A stretch of 64,000 nucleotides of DNA, taken from NCBI RefSeq assembly GCF_002158865.1, contig NZ_CP021455.1:2666001-2730000 (forward strand). The letters are read 5' to 3'. The first letter of the stretch is position 1. Each line of letters opens with the position of its first letter. Below, piece by piece: positions 16,249 through 23,083 of this stretch. The stretch comes from Comamonas serinivorans. GTDB lineage: Bacteria; Pseudomonadota; Gammaproteobacteria; Burkholderiales; Burkholderiaceae_C. Under the pieces are notes generated by a model, which saw only the letters and a list, made by a program, of their open reading frames with translations, searched no databases and had not been told where the DNA came from. Both the position numbers and the translations under genes were made by a program.

Positions 16249-17157
16249 ATGAACTCAGCGAGCAACTGGATCAGTCTGCGCGACGGCGTCAAAACCGTGG
16301 CCTCAGACGTGGTCGATGGCTTCGTTGCAATCACGCACAGCTCGGTGGCCATTCTCGGCCTGGGCGTGCTGCTGGCCAGCGCCGTGCTGGCCACCCAACC
16401 CCAGCTGCGCACCGAAGGCGAAACCGCCCTGCGCACCTGGCTGCAGGACCGCCAGATTGCGGCCACCGGCATCACGCCCGAATTGACCGCGATCGAGCGC
16501 GCCACCGCGACCAACCCCGCCGACCTGCCCAAGGAACAGGCGCAGGTCGCCTACTGGATCGCCAAGAAATACAAAGTCGCGCCCGAGCCCCTCGCCGCCC
16601 TGGTCGCCGAGGCCTATGACATCGGCCAGCAGGCCAAGCTCGAGCCCACGTTGCTGCTGGCCATCATGGCCATCGAATCCAGCTTCAACCCCTTCGCCCA
16701 AAGCCCGGTGGGCGCGCAAGGCCTCATGCAGGTGATGACCAGCGTGCACGCCGACAAATACGGCCACTATGGCGGCACCCATGCGGCCTTCGACCCGCGC
16801 AGCAACCTGCGTGTCGGTGCGCAGGTGCTGCAGGAGTGCATTCAGCGCGCCGGCTCGTTGCGCGGCGGGCTCAAGCACTATGTGGGCGCGGCCAACCTGG
16901 CCCACGACGGCGGCTACGGCGAAAAGGTCATGCGCGAGTTCCAGGACCTGTACCGCGTGGCCAAGGGCAAGGCCCTGCCGGGCAACTTCGAGGTCACGCC
17001 GCGCGCGCCGCTGACCGCCCAGGCACCGGCGACATCGGCGCAGACTGTGGCGCTGCGCGACACCGGCCTGTCACACCAGGCCTCAGCACGCGCTGCAGCG
17101 CTGTCCTATGTCGATCCCGTGGATCCATCCAGAGGCGACCAACTGGCTGCCCGCTGA
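16249..17157 (+). CDS. Membrane-anchored lytic transglycosylase (SLT domain)
   Basis: Cleaves peptidoglycan between MurNAc and GlcNAc to give 1,6-anhydro ends. The 302-residue protein has one hydrophobic anchor (about residues 26-43, SSVAILGLGVLLASAVLA) and then a periplasmic SLT domain. The catalytic glutamate is E143 in AIMAIESSFNPFAQS. It is followed by the family motifs GAQGLMQVM, FDPRSNLRVGAQVLQE and the YVGAANLAHDGGYGEKV helix. The C-terminus is Ala/Pro-rich and ends in a linker. The ATG at 16249 follows AAGGA by about 12 bases; an upstream ATG at 16228 is less likely. The gene is monocistronic, behind a strong promoter and a structured leader. Confidence 0.9.
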   Translation: MNSASNWISLRDGVKTVASDVVDGFVAITHSSVAILGLGVLLASAVLATQPQLRTEGETALRTWLQDRQIAATGITPELTAIERATATNPADLPKEQAQVAYWIAKKYKVAPEPLAALVAEAYDIGQQAKLEPTLLLAIMAIESSFNPFAQSPVGAQGLMQVMTSVHADKYGHYGGTHAAFDPRSNLRVGAQVLQECIQRAGSLRGGLKHYVGAANLAHDGGYGEKVMREFQDLYRVAKGKALPGNFEVTPRAPLTAQAPATSAQTVALRDTGLSHQASARAAALSYVDPVDPSRGDQLAAR

Positions 17158-17348
17158 TCAGAAGCGCCTGGCCACGGTGGTGATCCACCCTTTCCCCGCG
17201 GCCAAGGCTCTGTTTCCGCCGGCCCGACGCCATGCTGTCCATGGGCGTTGAGCGCATCCCGCCTTGAGCAGGCGTGGCGTGCCTCGCCCATCCACCCCAT
17301 TCGGCTGTGGAACCGAAGAGCGCGGCAGCACGTTCGGCCTCAGGTCGT

Positions 17349-17354
17349 TAAAAT
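17349..17354 (+). promoter_or_regulatory. -10 box of the glyA leader
   Basis: TAAAAT just upstream of the ZTP riboswitch aptamer, placing the transcript start near 17360. No convincing -35 box at the right spacing. Confidence 0.45.
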
Positions 17355-17531
17355 GTCCGCCGTGCACAACTGGCGATAGGTTCAGCGCATGTTTCGCCGC
17401 TGAATTGATGTGGATGCGTGCCATGCCCCTGAGCATGCGCACCGAACCACCGGGAAGTGCACCTTCGCGCCACACAGGCAGACCTGCAGGTGATGGCGCC
17501 GGAGTTGAGCCGCTCGCCTGGGCAGTCCGTG
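17355..17531 (+). promoter_or_regulatory. ZTP (pfl) riboswitch upstream of glyA
   Basis: Matches the conserved parts of the pfl motif, the riboswitch that binds ZTP/ZMP, an alarmone that rises when 10-formyl-THF is short. The 5' part has GTGCACAACTGGCGATAGG (from 17362), and its return strand is AACCACCGGGAAGTGCAC, so GTGCAC pairs with GTGCAC (17362-17367 with 17457-17462) to close P1. The 3' part is GAGCCGCTCGCCTGGGCAGT, which holds the invariant CGCCTGGGCA pseudoknot/ligand segment. The loop between the halves forms a long hairpin. glyA, which makes 5,10-methylene-THF, is a usual target. ZTP binding normally raises expression. The platform between 17532 and 17600 holds a CATGTTC/GAACATG hairpin and a TGACG/CGTCA pairing. 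Confidence 0.88.
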
Positions 17532-17607
17532 TGGCATGTTCCGCCGCTGAACATGCGGTGACGTCGTCGCCGACACACGGTCGTCACTGTCAGGAAAAGA
17601 CTCTCTC

Positions 17608-18852
17608 ATGTACCAACGCAACATCCTCATCGAGCAGACCGATCCCGAGCTGTTTGCTGCCATCCAGGCCGAAAACAAGCGCCAGGAAGACCACATCGAG
17701 CTGATTGCCAGCGAGAACTACGCCTCGCCGGCCGTGATGGCCGCCCAGGGCACGCAGCTGACCAACAAGTACGCCGAAGGCTATCCCGGCAAGCGTTACT
17801 ACGGCGGCTGCGAATACGTGGACATCGCCGAGACGCTGGCCATCAACCGCGTGAAGGAACTGTTTGGCGCCGATGCCGCCAACGTGCAGCCGCACTGCGG
17901 CGCCTCGGCCAACGAAGCCGTGTTCCTGGCCTTCCTCAAGCCCGGCGACACCATCATGGGCATGAGCCTGGCCGAAGGCGGCCACCTGACGCACGGCATG
18001 CCACTGAACATGTCGGGCAAGTGGTTCAACGTGGTCAGCTATGGCCTGGATGCCAACGAAGCCATCGACTACGACGCCATGGAGAAGAAGGCGCACGAAG
18101 CCAAGCCCAAGCTGATCGTGGCCGGCGCCAGCGCCTACTCGCTGGAGATCGACTTCGCCCGCTTCGCCAAGGTTGCCAAGGACGTGGGCGCCATCTTCAT
18201 GGTCGACATGGCCCACTACGCCGGCCTGATCGCCGCGGGCGAGTACCCCAACCCGGTGCCGCACGCCGACGTGGTCACCACCACCACGCACAAGAGCCTG
18301 CGTGGCCCGCGCGGCGGCGTGATCCTGATGAAGGCCGAACACGAGAAGGCCATCAACTCGGCCGTGTTCCCCGGCCTGCAAGGCGGCCCGCTGATGCACG
18401 TGATCGCCGCCAAGGCCGTGGCCTTCAAGGAAGCGCTGCAGCCCGAGTTCAAGGCCTACGCACGTCAGGTCAAGGCCAACGCCAAGGTGATCGCCGAGAC
18501 GCTGACCGCCCGCGGCCTGCGCATCGTCAGCGGTGGCACGCAAAGCCACGTCATGCTGGTGGACCTGCGCAACAAGGGCATCACCGGCAAGGAAGCCGAA
18601 GCCGTGCTGGGCGCCGCCCACATGACGATCAACAAGAACGGCATCCCGAACGACCCGGAAAAGCCCATGGTCACCAGCGGTGTGCGCATCGGCACCCCCG
18701 CCATGACCACGCGCGGCTTCCAGGAAGAAGAAGCCCGCATCACAGCCAACCTGATCGCCGACGTGCTGGACAACCCGCGTGACGAGGCCAACATCGCCGC
18801 CGTGCGCGCCAAGGTCAATGCGCTGACGGCGAAGTTCCCGGTTTACCGTTGA
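17608..18852 (+). CDS. glyA: Serine hydroxymethyltransferase
   Basis: A PLP enzyme that converts serine and THF to glycine and 5,10-methylene-THF, the main one-carbon source for purines, thymidylate and methionine. It has 414 residues, the usual length. Motifs seen: HIELIASENYASPAVM near the N-terminus, NVQPHCGASANEAVF, and the PLP-lysine segment DVVTTTTHKSLRGPRGG with the Schiff-base lysine in THKS. Also present are GGTQSHVMLVDLRNKGITGKEAE and SGVRIGTPAMTTRGF. AGGAAA lies about 13 bases before the ATG. A ZTP riboswitch precedes it, and a palindromic repeat plus an intrinsic terminator follow it. Confidence 0.98.
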   Translation: MYQRNILIEQTDPELFAAIQAENKRQEDHIELIASENYASPAVMAAQGTQLTNKYAEGYPGKRYYGGCEYVDIAETLAINRVKELFGADAANVQPHCGASANEAVFLAFLKPGDTIMGMSLAEGGHLTHGMPLNMSGKWFNVVSYGLDANEAIDYDAMEKKAHEAKPKLIVAGASAYSLEIDFARFAKVAKDVGAIFMVDMAHYAGLIAAGEYPNPVPHADVVTTTTHKSLRGPRGGVILMKAEHEKAINSAVFPGLQGGPLMHVIAAKAVAFKEALQPEFKAYARQVKANAKVIAETLTARGLRIVSGGTQSHVMLVDLRNKGITGKEAEAVLGAAHMTINKNGIPNDPEKPMVTSGVRIGTPAMTTRGFQEEEARITANLIADVLDNPRDEANIAAVRAKVNALTAKFPVYR

Positions 18853-18859
18853 TTCACAA

Positions 18860-18910
18860 CAGTATCATGCCACTGCCTTTGATTGAACAACGGCAGTGGC
18901 AGCATACTCC
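18860..18910 (+). repeat. Palindromic element (51 bp) after glyA
   Basis: Starts CAGTATCA and ends GCATACTCC. The inner arms TGCCACTGCC and GGCAGTGGCA are exactly complementary over 10 bases around TTTGATTGAACAAC. It lies seven bases past the glyA stop codon and directly before the glyA terminator. Confidence 0.88.
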
Positions 18911-18913
18911 CTG

Positions 18914-18941
18914 AAAAAGCGCGGCATTGACCGCGCTTTTT
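18914..18941 (+). terminator. Rho-independent terminator of glyA
   Basis: An 11-base perfect stem AAAAAGCGCGG / CCGCGCTTTTT around a 6-base loop, with a T-run on the plus strand and an A-run on the other, so it could work in both directions. Confidence 0.9.
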
Positions 18942-19209
18942 CATGCACTGCGGGGCAGCCACCGCGGATCACGGAGGGCCAACGCCCTGTCGTCAGGCCA
19001 ACCCCTGCAAGGCCTGCGGGATGTTCATGCGGTGAGCGGATGGGCGATTCAACGAGGACAGTGAAAAGCATCACATCGCTGCGCGGCCGCATGCTGAGCT
19101 GCCTGGCTGTTCCAGGCGCGCTGAGCCCTGATACCCCACCGCCCCTGCAGCACCGGGCCAGCCCATGCACGGTGTCGCCGGCTGGCTCTGCCGGAAGCGC
19201 TTCTGCGAC
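18942..19209. other. Intergenic stretch between convergent genes, no gene seen
   Basis: About 270 bases between the glyA terminator and the end of the minus-strand MBL gene. A weak half-match to the dispersed repeat ends at about 19137 (GATACCCC) but lacks a good left arm. No coding motif. Confidence 0.35.
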
Positions 19210-20283
19210 TCAGACCAGCTCGTACCAGTTCACGCCCTGCGCGTCCGCCTGCACCCGGGCCTGGCCGTCGCCCAGCAGGTGGTTGAGGTAGGCCAGCGCC
19301 TCGCCGGTGGCCAACGTGTGCAGGAACGGGTTGGCGAACGACCCCGGGCTGAACAGCGCCGGGTAGACATCGAGCGCACGTTGCGGCCCGTTCTCGCGCA
19401 AATGGTCACGCAGCCGGTCGAGCGCACGCAGGCGCTTGGTCGCGAGCTGCCGGGCGCGCTCGGGCAGCCCGCGAAACGGGGCACCATGCGCCGGCAGCAC
19501 CAGCACGTCTTCGTCGAACAAGGTGGCCATTTTCTGCAGCGAGTTCAGCCAGTCCTTCATGGGGTTGGCCCAGGGCTCAACAGGCATGACGGACACGTTG
19601 GACGACACATCGGCCAGCACCTGATCGCCGCCGATCAGCAGCTGTTGGGCGGCGTTGTACAGGCAAGCATGCTCTGGCGAATGGCCACAGGTGGTGATGA
19701 CCTGCCAGCACTGATCGCCCACCGCCAGCACATCGCCTTCCCGCATGCGGCGGTACTGGCCCGGCAGCGGGGCCATGCTCTTGCCGAAGGCGGCATAACC
19801 GGCCAGCATCTCGTCGCTCCAGCCGGCCTGCCGGAAAAACCGCAGGTGCTCGGGCAGCGTGGGACGGGCGTAGTCCTCGATCATCTGCTTGGCTTGCAGG
19901 TACTCGCCCCGCGTCATCCACAGTTCACACCCATGGCGGCGGTACAGCTCGCCCGCGTACCCCACATGGTCGGCGTGCATGTGGGTGCCGATGATGCGGG
20001 TGGGCGCGCCGCCCAGCGGCCCATCCGGCAGGACCAGCTCGGCCCAGCGCTGGGCGCCGGCGGGTGTGTCCATGCCCACGTCGACCACGGCCCAGCCGTC
20101 GCCATCCCGCAGCGCCCAGGTGTTGATGAAGCCCATGCTGGACGCGCTGAGCGGCACCTGCAGCCACATCACCTCCGGTGTCACCATGACGGGCTCCGCG
20201 TGCACGCGTTGCAGGCCAAACGGGAAACTCAGGCCATTGCGGACCACGGTTTCATCCACACAGGTGTCGGGGTTTGTACTCAT
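19210..20283 (-). CDS. MBL-fold metallo-hydrolase
   Basis: A cytoplasmic hydrolase of the metallo-beta-lactamase superfamily, 357 residues. The zinc motif is THMHADHVG, with H101, H103, D105 and H106. Further ligands are likely in TTCGHSPEHACL and in LIGGDQVLADVSSNVSV, and a C-terminal winged-helix-like part follows LPAHGAPFRG. Such proteins include glyoxalase-II-like and thioesterase-like enzymes; the substrate cannot be read from sequence. The start at 20283 is the first ATG and faces the zapB-like gene, with a shared promoter region of about 140 bases. It is convergent with glyA. Confidence 0.88.
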   Translation of the reverse strand: MSTNPDTCVDETVVRNGLSFPFGLQRVHAEPVMVTPEVMWLQVPLSASSMGFINTWALRDGDGWAVVDVGMDTPAGAQRWAELVLPDGPLGGAPTRIIGTHMHADHVGYAGELYRRHGCELWMTRGEYLQAKQMIEDYARPTLPEHLRFFRQAGWSDEMLAGYAAFGKSMAPLPGQYRRMREGDVLAVGDQCWQVITTCGHSPEHACLYNAAQQLLIGGDQVLADVSSNVSVMPVEPWANPMKDWLNSLQKMATLFDEDVLVLPAHGAPFRGLPERARQLATKRLRALDRLRDHLRENGPQRALDVYPALFSPGSFANPFLHTLATGEALAYLNHLLGDGQARVQADAQGVNWYELV

Positions 20284-20395
20284 AAGCGGGCAACTGTATG
20301 CCAGACGCGCACCCGTGTCAGTCTGCGAAAGCGCAGCTCGGCGACTTCAGGCCGAAGCCCGCGCAAGCCCGATTCAGCGCCAAGGCGTGCCCGCC

Positions 20396-20401
20396 TACAA
20401 T
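20396..20401 (+). promoter_or_regulatory. -10 box of the zapB-like/zapA operon
   Basis: TACAAT at 20396-20401, 25 bases before the ATG of the ZapB-like gene. The -35 box is not clear. Confidence 0.5.
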
Positions 20402-20426
20402 CGCCGCTGCATTCCCTGGGCCAGCC

Positions 20427-20672
20427 ATGAACACACCCAACACCCTTGAATTGATCGTTGAGCGCGCCGAGCGCCTGTTGGTGCGCTACGAGGAAACCCA
20501 GCGCACGAACGCCCTGCTGTCCAGTGAGCTCAAGCAGGTCCGGGCCGAGCGGGATCTGCTCAAGTCCCGCGTGGACGCCGCCAAAGCCCGTCTGGATGCC
20601 GTGCTGGCCCAGCTGCCGCCGGAGTTGCAGGTCACGGATGGCGCATCGCCCCTGCAGGAGACACGAGGATGA
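20427..20672 (+). CDS. Small coiled-coil protein, ZapB-like
   Basis: An 81-residue protein, almost entirely a predicted coiled coil (LIVERAERLLVRYEETQRTN, LLSSELKQVRAERDLLKSRV). It overlaps zapA by an ATGA, so the two are translationally coupled. In many betaproteobacteria a gene of this kind precedes zapA and is annotated as a ZapB-like or TIGR02449-type cell-division protein. A role in Z-ring assembly with ZapA is inferred from context and coiled-coil form. The start at 20427 was chosen because of the TACAAT box just upstream and because the coiled coil starts at once. A longer frame from 20298 has no support. Confidence 0.8.
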   Translation: MNTPNTLELIVERAERLLVRYEETQRTNALLSSELKQVRAERDLLKSRVDAAKARLDAVLAQLPPELQVTDGASPLQETRG

Positions 20673-21025
20673 AGCAAGTCGAAGTACAGATCATGGGGCA
20701 AGCCTACGTGCTGGGCTGCCCCGAAGGCGGCGAAGACCGCCTGGCGCAGGCCGTGGCCAAGGTGGATCAGGCCATGTGCGCCATCCGGGATTCGGGCAAG
20801 CTGCGTGCGCGTGACCGCATCGCCGTGCTGGCTGCCTTGAACCTGGCATTCGACCTCGGCGATGCACCCAAGGCAGCCGAAGCCGTTGAAACCGTCGCCC
20901 CCCCGGAAGATGCCCCCGCCCCCGACAGCACGCAAGAGGCACAGGACGCCCCCGAAGACACCCGGTTGCAGAGCTTGCTGCAGCGCCTGAACCAAGCCTT
21001 GGCCGTGGACGGCAAGCTGATCTGA
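20669..21025 (+). CDS. zapA: Cell division protein ZapA
   Basis: Stabilises the FtsZ ring by cross-linking FtsZ filaments in the cytoplasm. It has 118 residues. The N-terminal beta part MKQVEVQIMGQAYVLGCPEG and the helix RLAQAVAKVDQAMCAIRDSG match ZapA, followed by LRARDRIAVLAALNLAFDLG. The C-terminal part is acidic and Pro/Glu-rich and less conserved. Its ATG overlaps the stop of the ZapB-like gene (ATGA). The 6S RNA follows about 105 bases downstream, the arrangement known for zapA in beta- and gammaproteobacteria. Confidence 0.93.
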   Translation: MKQVEVQIMGQAYVLGCPEGGEDRLAQAVAKVDQAMCAIRDSGKLRARDRIAVLAALNLAFDLGDAPKAAEAVETVAPPEDAPAPDSTQEAQDAPEDTRLQSLLQRLNQALAVDGKLI

Positions 21026-21095
21026 ACGCCGTGGGGCCACGCACGCAGCACCCACCTGCCGCAAGGTCAGACACCTTTCGCAACCCAGGTTTTGC

Positions 21096-21124
21096 TTGTG
21101 ACGCCCTTTCATCGCCGTTAGAAT
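21096..21124 (+). promoter_or_regulatory. Promoter of 6S RNA
   Basis: TTGTGA at 21096-21101 and TAGAAT at 21119-21124 with a 17-base spacer. Transcription should start at about 21131. Confidence 0.7.
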
Positions 21125-21130
21125 GAAGGC

Positions 21131-21304
21131 GTCTGCAGGTCGTGGAAACTTTATAGTTCCTTGAACCAATGCTCATACGAGCCCGGGCTTGGAAATTGTC
21201 CTTCGAGCGTGATCATCTCGCGTCAGATGAACCCAACGTTGGTACTGACCTTGCCCCCCTGAACCCCCGGTTCAGGATGACGGTTTCTGCCACCTGCAGG
21301 CACC
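21131..21304 (+). ncRNA. ssrS: 6S RNA
   Basis: 6S RNA imitates an open promoter and binds the housekeeping RNA polymerase holoenzyme. The identification rests on position, directly downstream of zapA, and on structure. The 5' end TGCAGGTCGTGGAAAC (from about 21134) pairs with GTTTCTGCCACCTGCA (about 21282-21297) to close a long hairpin. The arms carry further pairing around a central bubble, and GAACCCCCGGTTC forms a hairpin on the 3' side. It is about 174 bases long, near the usual 180. It has its own promoter and terminator. Confidence 0.85.
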
Positions 21305-21311
21305 TGTTTCC

Positions 21312-21343
21312 AGGCTGATGCACTTTCGGGCATCAGCCTTTTT
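21312..21343 (+). terminator. Rho-independent terminator after 6S RNA
   Basis: A 10-base perfect stem AGGCTGATGC / GCATCAGCCT around an 8-base loop, followed by TTTTT. Confidence 0.9.
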
Positions 21344-21369
21344 CATGCCTGCGATTCAAGCGTGCGTGC

Positions 21370-21786
21370 TCAACCTTTTTTGGCCGCGTTGGGCGCAGGG
21401 TCGGTGGTGAACATGAAATCGTTCACCCACGGTGACTTGGGCGGTTGAGGCACCGAACGATTGGACAAGGCCTTGCCCAGGCAGGCCGTGAATGCGTTGC
21501 TGGGCGCCAGCACCACCTCATAGCTGTTCGCCGCCTTGACCACGAAATAGCCGAACGCCGTCTGCCGGCCCGGGTGCTGCTTGGTACATGCAGAAATGGC
21601 CGGCCGCACGTCGGCCTGGGCCTGCAAGGCCTTGCTCAACGCCTCGTCGTACGCCTTGCCTTCGGCCGTGGTCGCGTTCTGTTTGGCCTGGTTGTACAAA
21701 TCCTGCGTGAACTCCGCCGCCATCCCCTGAAAAGATGCGCTCGCCACCACGGCAGCCGTCAAACCTTGAAGCAAATATTTCGTCAT
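21370..21786 (-). CDS. Small secreted protein of unknown function
   Basis: A 138-residue protein. The N-terminus is a signal peptide (MTKYLLQGLTAAVVASASFQ, cleavage near GMAAEF). The mature part is a single domain with two cysteines (ISACTKQH and AFTACLGKAL) that could form a disulfide. I do not recognise the family. The start at 21786 was chosen because the signal peptide begins there; the longer frame to 21945 has no such signal and would run through a terminator. It lies after the dctP terminator on the same strand, so it should have its own promoter between 21787 and 21821. Confidence 0.7.
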   Translation of the reverse strand: MTKYLLQGLTAAVVASASFQGMAAEFTQDLYNQAKQNATTAEGKAYDEALSKALQAQADVRPAISACTKQHPGRQTAFGYFVVKAANSYEVVLAPSNAFTACLGKALSNRSVPQPPKSPWVNDFMFTTDPAPNAAKKG

Positions 21787-21821
21787 ACCCCATGTCTCAT
21801 CGCTGGTGACTGACCAGCAAA

Positions 21822-21849
21822 CAGAAAGCGCCCCACCGGGCGCTTTCTG
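21822..21849 (-). terminator. Rho-independent terminator of the dctP end of the isoprenoid operon
   Basis: A 12-base perfect stem CAGAAAGCGCCC / GGGCGCTTTCTG around a 4-base loop, 48 bases past the dctP stop on the minus strand, followed by a short T-rich stretch. Confidence 0.8.
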
Positions 21850-21896
21850 CGGTTGTAGCACAAGCCTTGTTGCCAAGGCCTGGCCGCGGGTTTGCA

Positions 21897-22979
21897 TCAG
21901 ATCTTGATGCTGGTCATGTACTGGTTGAAGGGCAGTTCCGAGCAACGGTTCCAGAGGATCTGGTCACGCTGGAAGGCCCGCATGTCCTGGTGAATCTTCT
22001 TGAACTCAGGCGACTTGGCATCGTGCTCGGCAAACACCTCCATCGAGGCCTTGAAACCTGCATCCATGACGGCCTTGGGGAAGATGGTCAACTTGGTCTT
22101 GTCCGCCACCAGCTTCTTCAGGGCCACGGGATTCAGCGCCATGTACTTGGCCTGCATGTCCTGGGCCGCCACCTTGCAGGCGGCATCCAGGATGGCCTTG
22201 TTTTCAGGCGACAGCTTGTTGAACGCCTTGTTGTTGATGAAGAACTCCAGGTCGGCGCCACCTTCCCACCAGCCGGGGTAGTAGTAGTAAGGCGCCACCT
22301 TGTTGAAGCCCAGCTTCAGGTCGTCGTACGGCCCCACGAATTCGGAGGCGTCCAGCGTGCCCTTTTCCAGCGCCTGGTAGACATCGCCTGCGGGCATGTT
22401 CTGCGCCACCACGCCCAGCTTGGCCATGGCCTCACCGAACAAGCCGCCACCCAACCGCATCTTCAGACCCTTGAGGTCAGCGACGGTCTTGATTTCGCGG
22501 CGGTACCAGCCGCCCATCTGGGTGGTGGTGTTGCCGGCACTGGCGGTGCGGAAGTTGTACTTGGCAAAGAAGGCATCCAGCAGCTTGCGGCCGTTGCCAT
22601 GGTCTTTCCACCCCGCCATCTGGTTGGCCGTCAAACCGAACGGCACCGCGCAGCTGAACGCGAAGATGGGATCCTTGCCGGTGAAGTAATAGGCTGCGGT
22701 CTGCGCCATCTCGATGGTGTCTTTTTCCAGCGCGTCCACCACGCCAAACGCCGGCATCAGTTCGCCCGCCGGGTGCACGGACACCTCGAATTTGCCCCCC
22801 GACAAGGCCTTCACCGTGCGGGACATCACCTCCGCGCTGCCGAAAATCGTATCCAGCGACTTGGGGAAGCTGGATGCGCAACGCCAGCGCACGGCGGCCT
22901 GCGCGTGCACGGCCGGCGCAACACCGGCCGCCAGAACACCCGCCACACCAGTCTGCTTGATCAAAGAACGACGATCCAT
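21897..22979 (-). CDS. TRAP transporter solute-binding protein (DctP type)
   Basis: A periplasmic receptor of a tripartite ATP-independent transporter, 360 residues. Signal: MDRRSLIKQTGVAGVLAAGV with cleavage near VHAQA, resembling a twin-arginine start. DctP-family features seen: WRCASSFPKSLDTIFG, FEVSVHPAGELMPAFGVVDA, EMAQTAAYYFTGKDP, LKGLKMRLGGGLFGEAMAKL and EFVGPYDDLKLGFNKVAPYYYYPGW. The tryptophan/tyrosine-rich WWEGGADLEFF is typical of the subgroup that binds alpha-keto acids or mandelate-like acids; the ligand is inference. No DctQ or DctM subunits are in the window. It lies 104 bases after dxs on the same strand and may be the last gene of that transcript. Confidence 0.9.
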   Translation of the reverse strand: MDRRSLIKQTGVAGVLAAGVAPAVHAQAAVRWRCASSFPKSLDTIFGSAEVMSRTVKALSGGKFEVSVHPAGELMPAFGVVDALEKDTIEMAQTAAYYFTGKDPIFAFSCAVPFGLTANQMAGWKDHGNGRKLLDAFFAKYNFRTASAGNTTTQMGGWYRREIKTVADLKGLKMRLGGGLFGEAMAKLGVVAQNMPAGDVYQALEKGTLDASEFVGPYDDLKLGFNKVAPYYYYPGWWEGGADLEFFINNKAFNKLSPENKAILDAACKVAAQDMQAKYMALNPVALKKLVADKTKLTIFPKAVMDAGFKASMEVFAEHDAKSPEFKKIHQDMRAFQRDQILWNRCSELPFNQYMTSIKI

Positions 22980-23083
22980 GAACTTAACTCCTCAAAATTT
23001 CATGAGCGGGCCGAGTGTAATGAGCCCTGTCGCCGTCTCGTATGGGGAATGTCCCTCTGGCTACCCCGAATCCCCGGCCCTCT

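Noticed and set aside
19086..19137. GATACCCC in the gap after glyA as another copy
   Set aside because: The left end GCCGCATG is a poor match and the centre has no CCGTT/AACGG stem; too weak to list.
21740..21791. CATACCCC at the start of the small secreted protein gene as a repeat end
   Set aside because: No left arm at the right distance; the ATG and first codons form an ordinary signal peptide.
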